This document shows, piece by piece, positions 42,938 through 52,878 of a stretch of DNA of 64,000 nucleotides. Source of the DNA: Sphingobacterium faecium (GTDB taxonomy: Bacteria; Bacteroidota; Bacteroidia; Sphingobacteriales; Sphingobacteriaceae); assembly GCF_003054045.1 (NCBI RefSeq), contig NZ_QBKH01000001.1:982726-1046725 (forward strand), in the 5' to 3' direction. The translations under genes and the position numbers were made by a program. The notes under the pieces were generated by a model. The model was not told where the DNA came from, made no database searches, and saw nothing but the letters and a program-made list of their open reading frames with translations. Positions within the stretch are counted from its first letter, which is position 1, and each line of letters begins with the position of its first letter.

Positions 42938-43600
42938 ATGGATAAAGTTTTAGAAACATTGATTGTTGATGAAATAGGCGATAGTCACTTGATGACATCA
43001 ATAGATACCCCGCTGCGCGAAGACGCATTTGAAAAATCTGATGAAGAAAAAATACATTGTATTGCCCGATATTTTAAAGGTATCATGGAAGAACTTGGCC
43101 TTGATCTCACTGATGACAGCATCCAAGGGACACCTTATCGTGTGGCAAAAATGTATTTGAAAGAAATATTTCATGGACTGGATCCTAAAAATAAACCTAA
43201 AATTTCCATATTCGACAATAAATATGAGTACCACAAAATGCTGGTAGAAAAAGATATCAGCGTTGTATCGTTTTGTGAGCACCACTTTATGCCTATTGTT
43301 GGAAAAGCACATGTCGCTTATGTCCCAAAAGATCATGTGATCGGTCTTTCAAAAATAAATCGTATCGTAACGTACTACTGCCGAAGACCTCAAGTACAAG
43401 AAAGACTGACCCTACAGATCTACCGTGAACTGACAGCAGTGCTGGGTACAGATGCTGTCATGGTGGTGGTGGAGGCCGAACATATGTGTGTGTCCGCTAG
43501 AGGTGTCCAAGATGTTCAAAGCAAAACCATCACCATGGAATATGGAGGCATTTTCCTCGAAAAGGAGCGACGTGATGAGTTTTTAACCCTGATCGGATAG
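42938..43600 (+). CDS. folE: GTP cyclohydrolase I (FolE)
   Basis: A 220-residue protein beginning MDKVLETL. It has the zinc and catalytic motifs SFCEHHFMPI (Cys and two His) and EAEHMCVSARGVQD (second Cys), plus GTPYRVAKMY and VIGLSKINRIV. It converts GTP to 7,8-dihydroneopterin triphosphate, the first step of folate and pterin synthesis, in the cytoplasm as a decamer. Its length is normal. It stands alone with its own promoter. It is a housekeeping gene between mobile-looking regions. Confidence 0.96.
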   Translation: MDKVLETLIVDEIGDSHLMTSIDTPLREDAFEKSDEEKIHCIARYFKGIMEELGLDLTDDSIQGTPYRVAKMYLKEIFHGLDPKNKPKISIFDNKYEYHKMLVEKDISVVSFCEHHFMPIVGKAHVAYVPKDHVIGLSKINRIVTYYCRRPQVQERLTLQIYRELTAVLGTDAVMVVVEAEHMCVSARGVQDVQSKTITMEYGGIFLEKERRDEFLTLIG

Positions 43601-43658
43601 CATTAAATTGATCATCTATTTAGCAGTACTCGTGTTAGAAAATATAAATGCAACAATA

Positions 43659-43689
43659 TTGCTTTTAGAGTTTTCAATTACTACATTTG
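43659..43689 (+). promoter_or_regulatory. Promoter of the 294-residue lipoprotein gene
   Basis: TTG (43659-43661), a 20-base spacer, TACATTTG (43682-43689, exact TAnnTTTG). The ATG follows 27 bases later. Confidence 0.72.
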
Positions 43690-43716
43690 TGTACATAAGA
43701 AATACACATTTAGCAT

Positions 43717-44601
43717 ATGAAACGTAGTCAGCGCTTGTTCGCATTAATTTTTTTATCTGTCCTTACCGTGGTTGCAAATACCTCCTGCCGGACGGTCCCA
43801 AACAGAAATCTGTCATCAAAAAAAGATGATAGCTCCATACTTCGCTTAAGAGATTCTATTTTGCAGGCAGGACTTGATGGTGAAGCTTTGTACACCATTC
43901 TTGGCCATATCAAGCCTATGAGCAGCGTCGTGGCTTTTAACTTTCCAATTGGCAATCGTGATAGTACTAAAAAGTTGGAAGGGAATATTTTAGCCGGTGA
44001 AAAACAGTTTCGTGAATTGGACACACTTCATCAGATTCAGCAGGCTTTAAATTTGATTCAGATTCCTGATCTTAAATTTGTTCTTGTTCCTTATCGATCG
44101 GGTTACAGCTCTTCACGGGTACTGCAAGTGACCGTGTTACGTATTTCTGCTGTAGACAGTGTGCTCAGTGCAAGAAAATCGTTCTTTGGACAATATGGTT
44201 TTGTGCCCGGTACGGATCCTGCAGTGCTCCTTACGGTGAATGAGTACGAAAAACGCTATGAAAGGCTTCGCGGGTATGGCTATTTATTTGGTTATCCGGA
44301 CTATGCGGTAGATTTTTTTGTTAAAGCTTTTCAACAATCGGATAGCACAGGTATACATGTTGAAAGAAACTTTTTTCAAATTCCGACTTACGCTCGTGAA
44401 ACCGGCAATTTTGTATATGCGTACCCCAAAGACCAGGTGCCATCAGCTGTCGATTCGGCAATTTATAAAAGTGCGAAACATGTTTTAGAAAATTATAAAG
44501 CATTACGTGGGCATTATTTAAACCAAGATAGTACAGTGCGAGCTTATGAGTTAATCCAAGATCATGCTAAAGCACTGAACAAAAAGAAAGGGAATGACTA
44601 A
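43717..44601 (+). CDS. Hypothetical lipoprotein
   Basis: A 294-residue protein with a lipoprotein signal (VVANTSCRTVP, Cys24). The mature part is mixed alpha/beta with YGYLFGYPDYAVDFF and an extended helical C-terminus; no named family. It overlaps the permease ATG by 8 bases (ATGACTAA arrangement), so the two are translationally coupled. It may be an envelope accessory of the permease; this is inferred only from the overlap. Confidence 0.75.
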   Translation: MKRSQRLFALIFLSVLTVVANTSCRTVPNRNLSSKKDDSSILRLRDSILQAGLDGEALYTILGHIKPMSSVVAFNFPIGNRDSTKKLEGNILAGEKQFRELDTLHQIQQALNLIQIPDLKFVLVPYRSGYSSSRVLQVTVLRISAVDSVLSARKSFFGQYGFVPGTDPAVLLTVNEYEKRYERLRGYGYLFGYPDYAVDFFVKAFQQSDSTGIHVERNFFQIPTYARETGNFVYAYPKDQVPSAVDSAIYKSAKHVLENYKALRGHYLNQDSTVRAYELIQDHAKALNKKKGND

Positions 44602-45802
44602 AGGTTCCACAAAAGTAGGGTTGTGGGGCGCAATTGCTCTTGTTGTTGCCAATATGATCGGAACAGGAATTTTTACAAGTTTAGGTTTTCAATTAGAGGG
44701 TGTCACTTCTGTATTTCCGATTATGCTTTTGTGGTTTATCGGAGGGCTGACTGCTTTCTGCGGAGCGGTCAGTTACAGGCAGTTGATCCGTTATTTTCCT
44801 GATTCTGGAGGAGAAACTTACTTTGTGAGCCAGCTCTATGGTAAGCAGGCGTCCTATCTAACAGGGGTTATCACATTAATATTTGGATTTTCTGCACCAA
44901 TTGCGTTATCTGCGCTCGCGTTTGCAAATTATTTAATACCTACAACGTTATGTAATGCCGCAATTGTGGCCTCAGCACTGGTTGTGGGTATCAGTGTCCT
45001 GCATTCCATCGATATTCGTACAAGCAGCCGTTTACAGGCCATCTCTTCAGGTTTTAAGGTGGTTGTGTTACTGATTTTTATAGGTTTTGGGTTGAGTGCC
45101 GGTAATCAGGGAGCTGTGCGGATCCAACCGAGTGATCGTGATATGGATGCGATATTTACGGTGCCCTATATGTTATCATTAATGTATGTTCACTATGCCT
45201 TTTCGGGATGGAATGCAAGCGTCTATATCTTCCGTGAGATCAGACAAGATACGATCTTATACCGATCTCTATTTTTGTCTGTGGCTCTGGTTACAGTTTT
45301 ATATATGTTGCTGAATTTCGTGTTTTTGACTTCGTCGGGTATAGCACAACTTAAAGGCGTGGTCGAAGTAGGAGAGGTTGCTGCAAAAAATATTTTTGGC
45401 AGCACAATAGGCCGTGTGTTTTCTGTGGTCATCGCGCTATTGCTTGTGTCGGGGATCAGCGCGATGGTCTGGGCTGGTTCTCGTGTTTCGATGAAGGTCG
45501 AAGAACTTTTTAAGGGAACTATTTCTGCCGTTGACATCCCTAGGAAGCATATCGTAATCCAGGCGCTTGTTAGTATTTTATTTATCTGGATTGTTAATTT
45601 TGAAACAATTCTTGCGCTCACATCGGTCGTCTTATCCTTGTGTTCGGTTTCGGTAGTACTGGGATTGTTTATTCATGATAAAAGGCAGGGAGATCGGGCA
45701 AATTTATCATTATTTGTCAAAATCTGTGCGATAGGCTATTGTTTAGTCATCAGCAGTTCCAACCTTTATCTCTTTTATGCTGCTGTTATGGCTTACGTTT
45801 AA
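44594..45802 (+). CDS. APC-family amino acid permease
   Basis: A 402-residue integral membrane protein with about 11-12 hydrophobic helices. The opening GAIALVVANMIGTGIFTSLGF is the conserved TM1 substrate motif (GTGIF) of the APC superfamily. It would import or exchange amino acids or amines across the inner membrane; the substrate is not readable. It is coupled to the upstream lipoprotein gene and ends at a strong bidirectional terminator. Confidence 0.9.
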   Translation: MTKGSTKVGLWGAIALVVANMIGTGIFTSLGFQLEGVTSVFPIMLLWFIGGLTAFCGAVSYRQLIRYFPDSGGETYFVSQLYGKQASYLTGVITLIFGFSAPIALSALAFANYLIPTTLCNAAIVASALVVGISVLHSIDIRTSSRLQAISSGFKVVVLLIFIGFGLSAGNQGAVRIQPSDRDMDAIFTVPYMLSLMYVHYAFSGWNASVYIFREIRQDTILYRSLFLSVALVTVLYMLLNFVFLTSSGIAQLKGVVEVGEVAAKNIFGSTIGRVFSVVIALLLVSGISAMVWAGSRVSMKVEELFKGTISAVDIPRKHIVIQALVSILFIWIVNFETILALTSVVLSLCSVSVVLGLFIHDKRQGDRANLSLFVKICAIGYCLVISSSNLYLFYAAVMAYV

Positions 45803-45805
45803 GAA

Positions 45806-45848
45806 ATTACAAATGGGAGCATGTTTTTTGTATGCTCCCATTTGTAAT
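45806..45848. terminator. Bidirectional terminator between permease and OMP genes
   Basis: An 18-bp stem: ATTACAAATGGGAGCATG (45806-45823) with its complement 45831-45848, one G-U pair, loop TTTTTTG. It separates convergent transcription units. Confidence 0.85.
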
Positions 45849-45855
45849 CCTTGAT

Positions 45856-47412
45856 CTAAAAGTTGATCCCGACGCTCACTTGGTAGGAGGTTCGTTTATC
45901 AAATATTTTGCTTGAGGGTTTCATTAAACTTCCCTCAGCTTGAATATAAAGTTGCGATAGCTTATTTTCCTGCAGCTGACGCGAATAGCGGACCGGAATG
46001 TGTAAGCATAACGCATCGCTCTGCATCCAGGCTAGATCATTATTTTCGAGCTTCGTTACGGTAGGATATTCAGGGAAGTTTCCTTTATAATGATAGTTTG
46101 CACTGATGTTTTGACGGTAAGATGTCTGTAAACCGATCATTAATCCTTGTTCGAGGTGGGAAGATAATAGGATCTGTCTCTCGGTGCCTAATTGATATAA
46201 AAATGTTTCTGATTTTTTATTACTACCGGGGATGATATAACGGTCGTCAATCTTTTCATATTGAATACCCCCATTAAATTTCCATTTATAGCCAACATTT
46301 TTCTTGTGTAAGAACGTATAGTTCAGACCACTGATTGTCGTGCGGTAAGTGGATCTGACATCTTTTGATAAGATGTCCCAATAATTTTCCTCTTCACGGT
46401 TGACACGTTGTAATACATATTCGATGCCGTTCATATCGCGCTGATAAAAGGTTGCATTTATGCGATGGAGCCGTACGTTATCTTCCTTGAATAGGGAAGC
46501 GTTTGCGGACAGAATTTTTCGTGATACAGAGCCCACAGGCATAGGACTGCTGTAGGAGCTGTTGACATCTTCCACTTCCCATTTGTAATGACCGCTGAGA
46601 AGAACGCGAACCGATCCACTGTATTCATAGTGCAAACCTAGCCCCGTGGAATTGCCCATATAGTTATACAATCCACTTCCTCCAAGTGCAGCTATGGAAT
46701 GCCCCAGACCCATGACGGTATAGTATTGTTGGTTGACATAGGTATTGACCAAAGATTGAGCAGACTCTTCTTTCGTATCTTGATATGTAAAACTCGTTCC
46801 AAGATGGTGTTTCCCTAAATGGTACATGATACTCGGACTCAGGTAGAGGGAGTAATAATAATTTTCGGCTCTAATATCACGCTGTTTTGCTCCGGATGAG
46901 GCCTTATATTGGCTTTCTAATCCAAAAGTCCAGCGATCTTTGTATCTCGGGGAAGTTACAGCAAAGTCCAAAGTATAATGTTGGTTGCGCCAATCACTAC
47001 TGTTGGTATCTGCGACTAAAAAGGGCATTCCTCGGTAGGGATCGATAAGGGAAGCATTAAAATCGACTTCATTCAATTGCTGCCGTTTATATTTAAATCC
47101 ACCTTCCAAATAGAACTGGCCGAGGTTTAAATTACCGCGAGTGGCGATTGTTTGCTCATTTGATGACCTAGGCTGCTGGGGACGCCTGAAATCTCCTTGA
47201 TCAGAACGATGTGCAAGGTATAAGGTGGAATAGTGTAGCACTGAATCTAACGTCAATGCCGCTGCAACTCCTGTATGTTGCCAAAGCCGTCTGCTTTCAT
47301 TTAAGGAAATGGATGATGGTTCCAAAGAGTTAGGGCTTTTTTGTGCACGTAACTGCGTACCGCTTAATGCTGCGATCAGTGTTAAATAGACTATTTTAGA
47401 AGATATTTTCAT
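45856..47412 (-). CDS. DUF6850 family outer-membrane beta-barrel protein
   Basis: A 518-residue protein with a signal peptide (cleavage near LRAQ) and alternating aromatic beta strands typical of a barrel, ending TSYQVSVGINF with a C-terminal Phe. The order TonB receptor, DUF4876 lipoprotein, DUF6850 barrel is a recurrent Bacteroidota gene trio, transcribed here in that order on the minus strand. It probably forms or assists a transport pore. Cargo unknown. Confidence 0.85.
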   Translation of the reverse strand: MKISSKIVYLTLIAALSGTQLRAQKSPNSLEPSSISLNESRRLWQHTGVAAALTLDSVLHYSTLYLAHRSDQGDFRRPQQPRSSNEQTIATRGNLNLGQFYLEGGFKYKRQQLNEVDFNASLIDPYRGMPFLVADTNSSDWRNQHYTLDFAVTSPRYKDRWTFGLESQYKASSGAKQRDIRAENYYYSLYLSPSIMYHLGKHHLGTSFTYQDTKEESAQSLVNTYVNQQYYTVMGLGHSIAALGGSGLYNYMGNSTGLGLHYEYSGSVRVLLSGHYKWEVEDVNSSYSSPMPVGSVSRKILSANASLFKEDNVRLHRINATFYQRDMNGIEYVLQRVNREEENYWDILSKDVRSTYRTTISGLNYTFLHKKNVGYKWKFNGGIQYEKIDDRYIIPGSNKKSETFLYQLGTERQILLSSHLEQGLMIGLQTSYRQNISANYHYKGNFPEYPTVTKLENNDLAWMQSDALCLHIPVRYSRQLQENKLSQLYIQAEGSLMKPSSKIFDKRTSYQVSVGINF

Positions 47413-47448
47413 TTTTTATTCATTGCTAGGTGATCGTAATTTTTTAGC

Positions 47449-48687
47449 TTAATTCGCATGGCTCCAGTTCGGTTTTTTTTCGCCATTTCTTCTGAATTGA
47501 GGAGCAGTATTGCGTTCAAAGTCGTCTGTACTATTATTTGTATCCATGTAGAACGGTCGGCCATCTTCTTTTTTCTCCCTGACTTTACGGGCTACCGCCT
47601 GTCCGATATATGTTGCTCCGACATATGTCATACCGGCATCCACTTCAGCAGGAACTCTTTTGGCGGTGATCATATTGGCATTGTGTCCTGCTTCCACAGC
47701 ATCCAAAAGGTAGCTGCGTGGTATTTTGGCAAAAAGTTGGGTACCTGTGGTTCCAAGATTTCTGGTCCGGAGGTTTATATTGTTTACAGGATCCCAGTTT
47801 GATGCCTCTGGTATGCGAAAAATAACGTATGCCGCTCCAAAGACCGAGGTCAGGTATTGCGGAACAGATCCTTTGGATGAATTGCCATTATAAAATACGT
47901 GCTGCATATCCAATGCTGGCTGATTGGGAAAATTGGGATTGTCCATGTTAAATTCAAATTCAGCTGTCGAACAATCGATTGGTGATGAAGGGTTGTATTG
48001 TGCGAGTTTATGGTTTGCTGCAAATTGGGCTATATGAATGGATTCGCCAGGAAGTAGGGGATATTCTTTTCCTGTACCAGGAATTTTCCAAACGCGGTCA
48101 CCGTAAACATATTTGTCTCCATCTTCAGTCGGCCATACAGGTAGTACTTGGGTGGCTATGGTTGGAGTCAAAGTTGCAAAGTGTAAACCGTCTAAGTAAA
48201 CCGTTTCCTCTGAATTGTTGTATATTTCATAAAATTGATCCCTAAAATAGAACGGGGCAGATCCTGAGTAATAGATTTGACTGAATACTAAGGGGCTTTG
48301 TTTGAGTCCGCTTACAGCTAGATTGAGCTGCTGGTCATTTTTTACAATACCATAATTGACCACACCTGCATTTAAGTAATATGAATCTTCAAGATCATCC
48401 TTTCGCAACCCGGCGATGTTGATGCTATATAAGCCCGGGGGAAGGCTATCCATAAGGAGCTGACCGTGAGCAATGGTTCCGGATCTTACGATTCCCTCTT
48501 TAAAATTGGTGAACTTGACCGTTAATCCGTCCAAATTTGAAATTGTCGGTATTGTTGATGTTGTTTTGACTTGAATCTTGTAATACTGGACGATCGGTGT
48601 ATCCAGTGCCGAATTGATTTTTTTACATGAACCAAAGAGTAATAGGATACTCATGGCAAGTCCTATATAGTTTTTAACTGTTGACAT
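47449..48687 (-). CDS. DUF4876 lipoprotein
   Basis: A 412-residue lipoprotein (LLLFGSCKKI, Cys21). The first ~100 residues are an Ig-like beta domain; the middle has DQFYEIYNNSEETVYLDGLHF, characteristic of DUF4876/LTD-like domains. Probably exposed on the outer membrane, binding cargo for the neighbouring TonB receptor. Its stop lies 36 bases before the DUF6850 start and its own start lies 17 bases after the receptor stop, so all three are one operon. Confidence 0.87.
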   Translation of the reverse strand: MSTVKNYIGLAMSILLLFGSCKKINSALDTPIVQYYKIQVKTTSTIPTISNLDGLTVKFTNFKEGIVRSGTIAHGQLLMDSLPPGLYSINIAGLRKDDLEDSYYLNAGVVNYGIVKNDQQLNLAVSGLKQSPLVFSQIYYSGSAPFYFRDQFYEIYNNSEETVYLDGLHFATLTPTIATQVLPVWPTEDGDKYVYGDRVWKIPGTGKEYPLLPGESIHIAQFAANHKLAQYNPSSPIDCSTAEFEFNMDNPNFPNQPALDMQHVFYNGNSSKGSVPQYLTSVFGAAYVIFRIPEASNWDPVNNINLRTRNLGTTGTQLFAKIPRSYLLDAVEAGHNANMITAKRVPAEVDAGMTYVGATYIGQAVARKVREKKEDGRPFYMDTNNSTDDFERNTAPQFRRNGEKKPNWSHAN

Positions 48688-48704
48688 GATCTGATTTTTA
48701 TAAA

Positions 48705-51536
48705 TTATAATTTGAAAGAGAGTTCCATCCCAAAGTAATAGGGAACATTTCTTTTGTAATAATATCCTTTTACACGTTGTGATGATGCGATCTGATAGTG
48801 TCTGAACATATTGTTTGCAAAGAATGAAATGCGTCCAAGATCTGCGATCTCTTTACTGATATTGATATGGAAAGAAAGGAGCGGACTGAATGACTCGCGA
48901 ATGGCATTTAACCGGTTGATATTACGCATTAAGGGTTTAAATTCGGGGTTTTCACTTTGCGCAGGATCGAAATCATGAACTTTCCCGTCGAATTTTGAGA
49001 TATACTTAATGGGGATAGAATCATTCCCGAACGTGTTCCAGTTACTTTCATTCCAGATGACCTGGGTACGTAGTGTCACGACAAATCCTATTTTGGGGAT
49101 ATTGTGGGTAGTGGTCAGTGTGGAAGTCATAGACTGCTCATAAGAACGGCTTATGTTGGGATCATAAAGGGCAATATGTGTTCGTCCAGCACCACCAGTT
49201 GTGCTATTGTCGTCAAAATAATGATAATCATTGGAGTAGCTTTCGTTACGGATCCAAGCACCGTTCAGAGCAAATTCGGTTCGGATATTTTCAAATCTTC
49301 CGAGAGAAAAGTCAATTTCAACTCCCTTGGTATTGATCTGCCTGTTGTTGGTGGGCATATTATATTTTGCCAATACAGGGTTGTTTGCTGCTACTTCATA
49401 GATGGGCTTACCGTTATCACCTGTCCGCTCATATTCCATATAACTGACGGGTTTAAAAGAGTTTTGAGTCAGTCCCATTGCATAGACATTTCTCAAATGG
49501 TCGCGAAAGGCGGTGATTGAAAATTTCTTTTTACCCAAAAACAGATCTGTACCGATTTCGATCCGTTCATTGGAAGCGATGTTAAGGTTCGTGTTTTTCG
49601 TCTCAAAACTTCGTGTTGTGGTCATGAAAATACGCTCTTCTTCTGTCAGGTATGAATCTGCCATCTCGTTGATATTGATGTACTCAAAATAAGCAGCTTG
49701 CGGGTAGAGGTAAAGTAGGCTAGGGGCCTTTGCTAATTTACCGTATGCAGCTCGAAAATTAAGTGTACGCGGAACCAGTTCATAGTTTAGATTAATACGA
49801 GGAGACAAAGCCTGTTTATTGGTCGAAAAAACATCATATCGAATTCCTGCTGCTATCGCTAATTGGCGTTCGCCGAGATCCATGGAAAGCTGATTTTCAG
49901 CATAGGCACCAAACTGGTTAAATGCAGGAATGTCTTGGAATGCCCGAGGTCGATAAGTCGAGTTTACGTAAGACAGGTTGCGGTAGGGAGGTGCAGTTGG
50001 TGAAAAAACAGTTCCCTTTCCGAAGTTCTTATTGATTCTATAATCGGCACCTATTGACCACTTATTTTGAGTATTTCCGATATTATTGAAAAATGTTGCT
50101 TTCGCTTTTAAAAAGGTACTGAATTCTTTGCCGTAAATATGGTACATACCGAGATAAGTACTGGGCAAGTAGTGTGCATAATGATCAATTTGCGTTAAAC
50201 TTTGAGGGTTTAGAAGATGACCATCGACATCATAAATCGGCATGCCGGGTTTGTTTGTAAGCACGGTCCCATCTTCTTTGGTCATGGAATAGGGGGCTGT
50301 CGCTGAAGTCTGCTGGTCCTGTGCAAAGGCGGTTTTGTTGGTGTACGAAATGTTGGCGACATAGTTGATGTTTTTAAGCCACTTTGCAGTGAAAGAGAGG
50401 TTTCCTTCTGTATTGAAAGATAACCCCAGATCACGTCCACTGGAAGCTTTCATGGTTACGGCATCATCCGGATTTTGTCTACGCGTATCTTTTCCGAAAA
50501 GCACACTTAAAGTTGAGTTTGTACGCAATCTTTTATCAAAAAATGAATTGCTGTATTGGCTATTGGCATTGAACCGCTGGTAACTCAAGTACGATTGAAC
50601 CGGATCATTGGTATTCTTGGCATAGTCTAACGCGATATTTAATGCACCGGCATCTGTTCCAAGTAAAAGACCTTTTGAGAGGGATAGTTGGTATACATTC
50701 GGGTTGGTCTTTGCATTGATTCTCAATGGCGCTTGTCCAGCCTGAGTCTTGACGATGACCAGTCCGTTGGTAATATCACCGTGCTCAACACTTGGTACAC
50801 CACGTATGATCTCGATCGATTCGATATGATCGACTGCTAGTAGTCGTGTATCAAAACCGCCGCTGGGGTTAGCTCCGCCGGCTAAGGGTGCCGTATTTCC
50901 GGCGACTGTAGCGGAAATAGTCTGGAGATTGGCATTGTTGTTCATTGGAGCACCGTTTAACACGATACCGGTGCCAAATGCATTTGCGTTATTATTTGAA
51001 CCGACCACGTTACGGATATTGATCTGTTTACTACCGGTGAGATCCTGATTGCTGACCGTTCCGCCAGGTAAAAGAGCCATAACGTCAGCCAACGTATTCG
51101 CTTGTAGGTGATCCAGTGCGTTGCGGGAGATCAGCGAAGATGTACCGGTGTTGTTGTTATCATTTTTGGCAGTCACGTCCGCTTCTTGGAGTCTGAAATT
51201 TGCTGCTTGAAGAATCAATTCAAGATTTGGTATTGCTCCTTTTATATGCATGGTTGTGTCAGCGCTGACTCTTCCAACATAGGATACATTTATTTTCAGC
51301 AGTCCTGTAGGAATGGCAGAGAAGCTGAAGCTCCCATTATGATCAGTGGTGGTGGTCAGTCCTATGTTCTGGATGGCGACTGTTGCATTCGCCAGCGGTT
51401 TTTTGTTTGCTCCGTAATCTTGCGAAAAGATTGTTCCTTTAATTTGATGGGATTCTTGTGCAAAAACGGAGGTGCAATTTAAACCTACAAGAAATACCGC
51501 CACACCAGGTAGATGCTTTAATTTTTTAACATTCAT
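48705..51536 (-). CDS. TonB-dependent outer-membrane receptor
   Basis: About 943 residues from the ATG at 51536 (MNVKKLKHLP). The longer frame to 51587 runs across the promoter. Signal peptide ends FAQES. The CarboxypepD_reg domain (IKGTIFSQDYGANKKPLANATV), plug (LQANTLADVMALLPGG, KQINIRNV, GIVLNGAPMNNNA, SIEIIRGVPSVEHGDITNGLVIV) and barrel follow, ending YYFGMELSFKL with C-terminal Leu. It uses TonB energy to import a ligand, with DUF4876/DUF6850 partners. Substrate unknown; metals or siderophores are possible. Confidence 0.92.
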   Translation of the reverse strand: MNVKKLKHLPGVAVFLVGLNCTSVFAQESHQIKGTIFSQDYGANKKPLANATVAIQNIGLTTTTDHNGSFSFSAIPTGLLKINVSYVGRVSADTTMHIKGAIPNLELILQAANFRLQEADVTAKNDNNNTGTSSLISRNALDHLQANTLADVMALLPGGTVSNQDLTGSKQINIRNVVGSNNNANAFGTGIVLNGAPMNNNANLQTISATVAGNTAPLAGGANPSGGFDTRLLAVDHIESIEIIRGVPSVEHGDITNGLVIVKTQAGQAPLRINAKTNPNVYQLSLSKGLLLGTDAGALNIALDYAKNTNDPVQSYLSYQRFNANSQYSNSFFDKRLRTNSTLSVLFGKDTRRQNPDDAVTMKASSGRDLGLSFNTEGNLSFTAKWLKNINYVANISYTNKTAFAQDQQTSATAPYSMTKEDGTVLTNKPGMPIYDVDGHLLNPQSLTQIDHYAHYLPSTYLGMYHIYGKEFSTFLKAKATFFNNIGNTQNKWSIGADYRINKNFGKGTVFSPTAPPYRNLSYVNSTYRPRAFQDIPAFNQFGAYAENQLSMDLGERQLAIAAGIRYDVFSTNKQALSPRINLNYELVPRTLNFRAAYGKLAKAPSLLYLYPQAAYFEYININEMADSYLTEEERIFMTTTRSFETKNTNLNIASNERIEIGTDLFLGKKKFSITAFRDHLRNVYAMGLTQNSFKPVSYMEYERTGDNGKPIYEVAANNPVLAKYNMPTNNRQINTKGVEIDFSLGRFENIRTEFALNGAWIRNESYSNDYHYFDDNSTTGGAGRTHIALYDPNISRSYEQSMTSTLTTTHNIPKIGFVVTLRTQVIWNESNWNTFGNDSIPIKYISKFDGKVHDFDPAQSENPEFKPLMRNINRLNAIRESFSPLLSFHINISKEIADLGRISFFANNMFRHYQIASSQRVKGYYYKRNVPYYFGMELSFKL

Positions 51537-51557
51537 TTTTATTCGGCTAAGTTTTGA

Positions 51558-51587
51558 CAAATATAAAGGTATATATTGTAAATGCAA
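51558..51587 (-). promoter_or_regulatory. Promoter of the TonB receptor/DUF4876/DUF6850 operon
   Basis: On the minus strand TTG (51587-51585), a 19-base spacer, TATATTTG (51565-51558, exact TAnnTTTG). The ATG at 51536 follows 22 bases later. Confidence 0.75.
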
Positions 51588-51679
51588 CTAAATTGCTTTT
51601 GTAAAATTACTTATTTTATTGATATAGTTTATACAGGGTTCCTGAGTAGAAAAAATATGGAGTTATTAAGGTAATGAAG

Positions 51680-51810
51680 AAGTTAGTGCAGGAATGACGG
51701 AGTAACAAGTGATGGAGTAACGAAGTAGTGACTAGTGACGGAGTAACGATGGAACTGCTCTAACCTCATAACCTTCTAACCTCATAACTATTCTCTAACC
51801 CTCTAACATT
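51680..51810 (+). repeat. GGAGTAAC array followed by CTAACC/CATAACC array
   Basis: GACGGAGTAACA, TGATGGAGTAACGA, GACGGAGTAACGA in tandem, then TCTAACCTCATAACC units up to the cassette start. The same order and motifs precede cassette copy 1 (37160-37290), so this is a conserved part of the repeated unit. It is absent before copy 2. Confidence 0.7.
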
Positions 51811-51816
51811 AACAAA

Positions 51817-52401
51817 ATGAAAAAAATAATCAATAAAATCGGTCAGGTCTTGCAGGTGATCCTGCTGGCACCTGTTAAATTGCCAGGCAAGGCATTGCAT
51901 ATCATCAAATATATCGCGCTGGGGCTTGGTATAGTGGAGAAGGTACTGGATGATCTGGACAAAAAAGGAGAGGATGAGTCTCCGCCGGATGAGTCCATTG
52001 TGCAGCAGAAAGAAAAGGAGGTGCCGGATGAAATGGAAAAATTCTATCGGATCAGCCTGATCAATAGTTTGATCGGTTTTAAACCAGTCAATCTTTTGGG
52101 TAGTTGTAATGAGCTGTATACCGATGGATTTAAAGCTCCTTTTGTCAGAGAATCTACTGTCAGAATAGGCTTGGAATTGCGAGAAATCATGGATATACCG
52201 CTCAATGGAACAACGATTGTCATTGGCGAAATCGTCCAGATTTTACTGGATGATTTGATTGTTGAAGAGGATGGCACTGTCGATCATGTTCAGGCAGGAT
52301 CAATGGCTGTAGCCGGATTGGACCGTTATCTTATTCCGGAGTTTGCAGGTCGTTTATCTTATGCAAAACCAGGAATTAAGCTGGAGGAAATAAACAAGTA
52401 G
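51817..52401 (+). pseudogene. Chimera: cassette gene A fused to an internally deleted flavin reductase
   Basis: The first ~70 codons are cassette gene A (MKKIINKIGQVLQVILLAPVK), almost identical to 37297. After the acidic tail (KEKEVPDEMEK) the frame continues into a flavin-reductase-like protein: FYRISLINSLIGFKPVNLLGSC, then directly DGFKAPFVRES and LELREIMDIPLNGTTIVIGEI to the natural C-terminus. The middle flavin-binding part, roughly 80-100 residues, is missing in frame. Cassette gene B is lost. The junction lies at ~52036, where gene B would begin. A protein could still be made, but it should not be a working flavin reductase. Confidence 0.75.
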
Positions 52402-52878
52402 CAACAAATTTACTCGAGTGAATAGTTTCACATTTCGTTATAATTTCATTCGACCTATCAAGCAAATAGCCGCTTAACAATATCTTAAAAAAAACCTATT
52501 ATGTAGTCAAAGCTCTAATTGAAAGTTTAGCTAATCATTCTGAGTAAGTTCATCATTCGTGAAGAGCTATTTCATTTGGTCATTTCCGCATTGGGGAGTG
52601 ATATTGTATTTTACTTATATTTTCCCTTAACCTCATTTGTCGCTGTTTTCATTTAATTGTGCGATAAAATTGCGCAATCGATTGATTTAAAATAATTATT
52701 TTTTTGATACATTATTTATTTAACTTCATTTCTAATTGTGTGAGTTATTGTGAATTGTGTAACCCATGATTTAAGTAGCTTGTAAATAAACCTAAAAAGT
52801 CCAAAATGGATTTTCTTTTTTCAAGTATTGCGCTCGTCAGGGTGAAATGTATAATTTTTATTAAATATTATTGATGAT
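52402..52878. other. Intergenic, AT-rich, no gene seen
   Basis: Region upstream of the MG2-like gene. No TAnnTTTG promoter with a matching -33 is apparent and no structure is convincing. Confidence 0.5.

Noticed and set aside
48705..51587. Longer TonB receptor start at 51587
   Set aside because: That ATG lies upstream of or inside the promoter at 51558-51587; MNVKK at 51536 starts a normal signal peptide.
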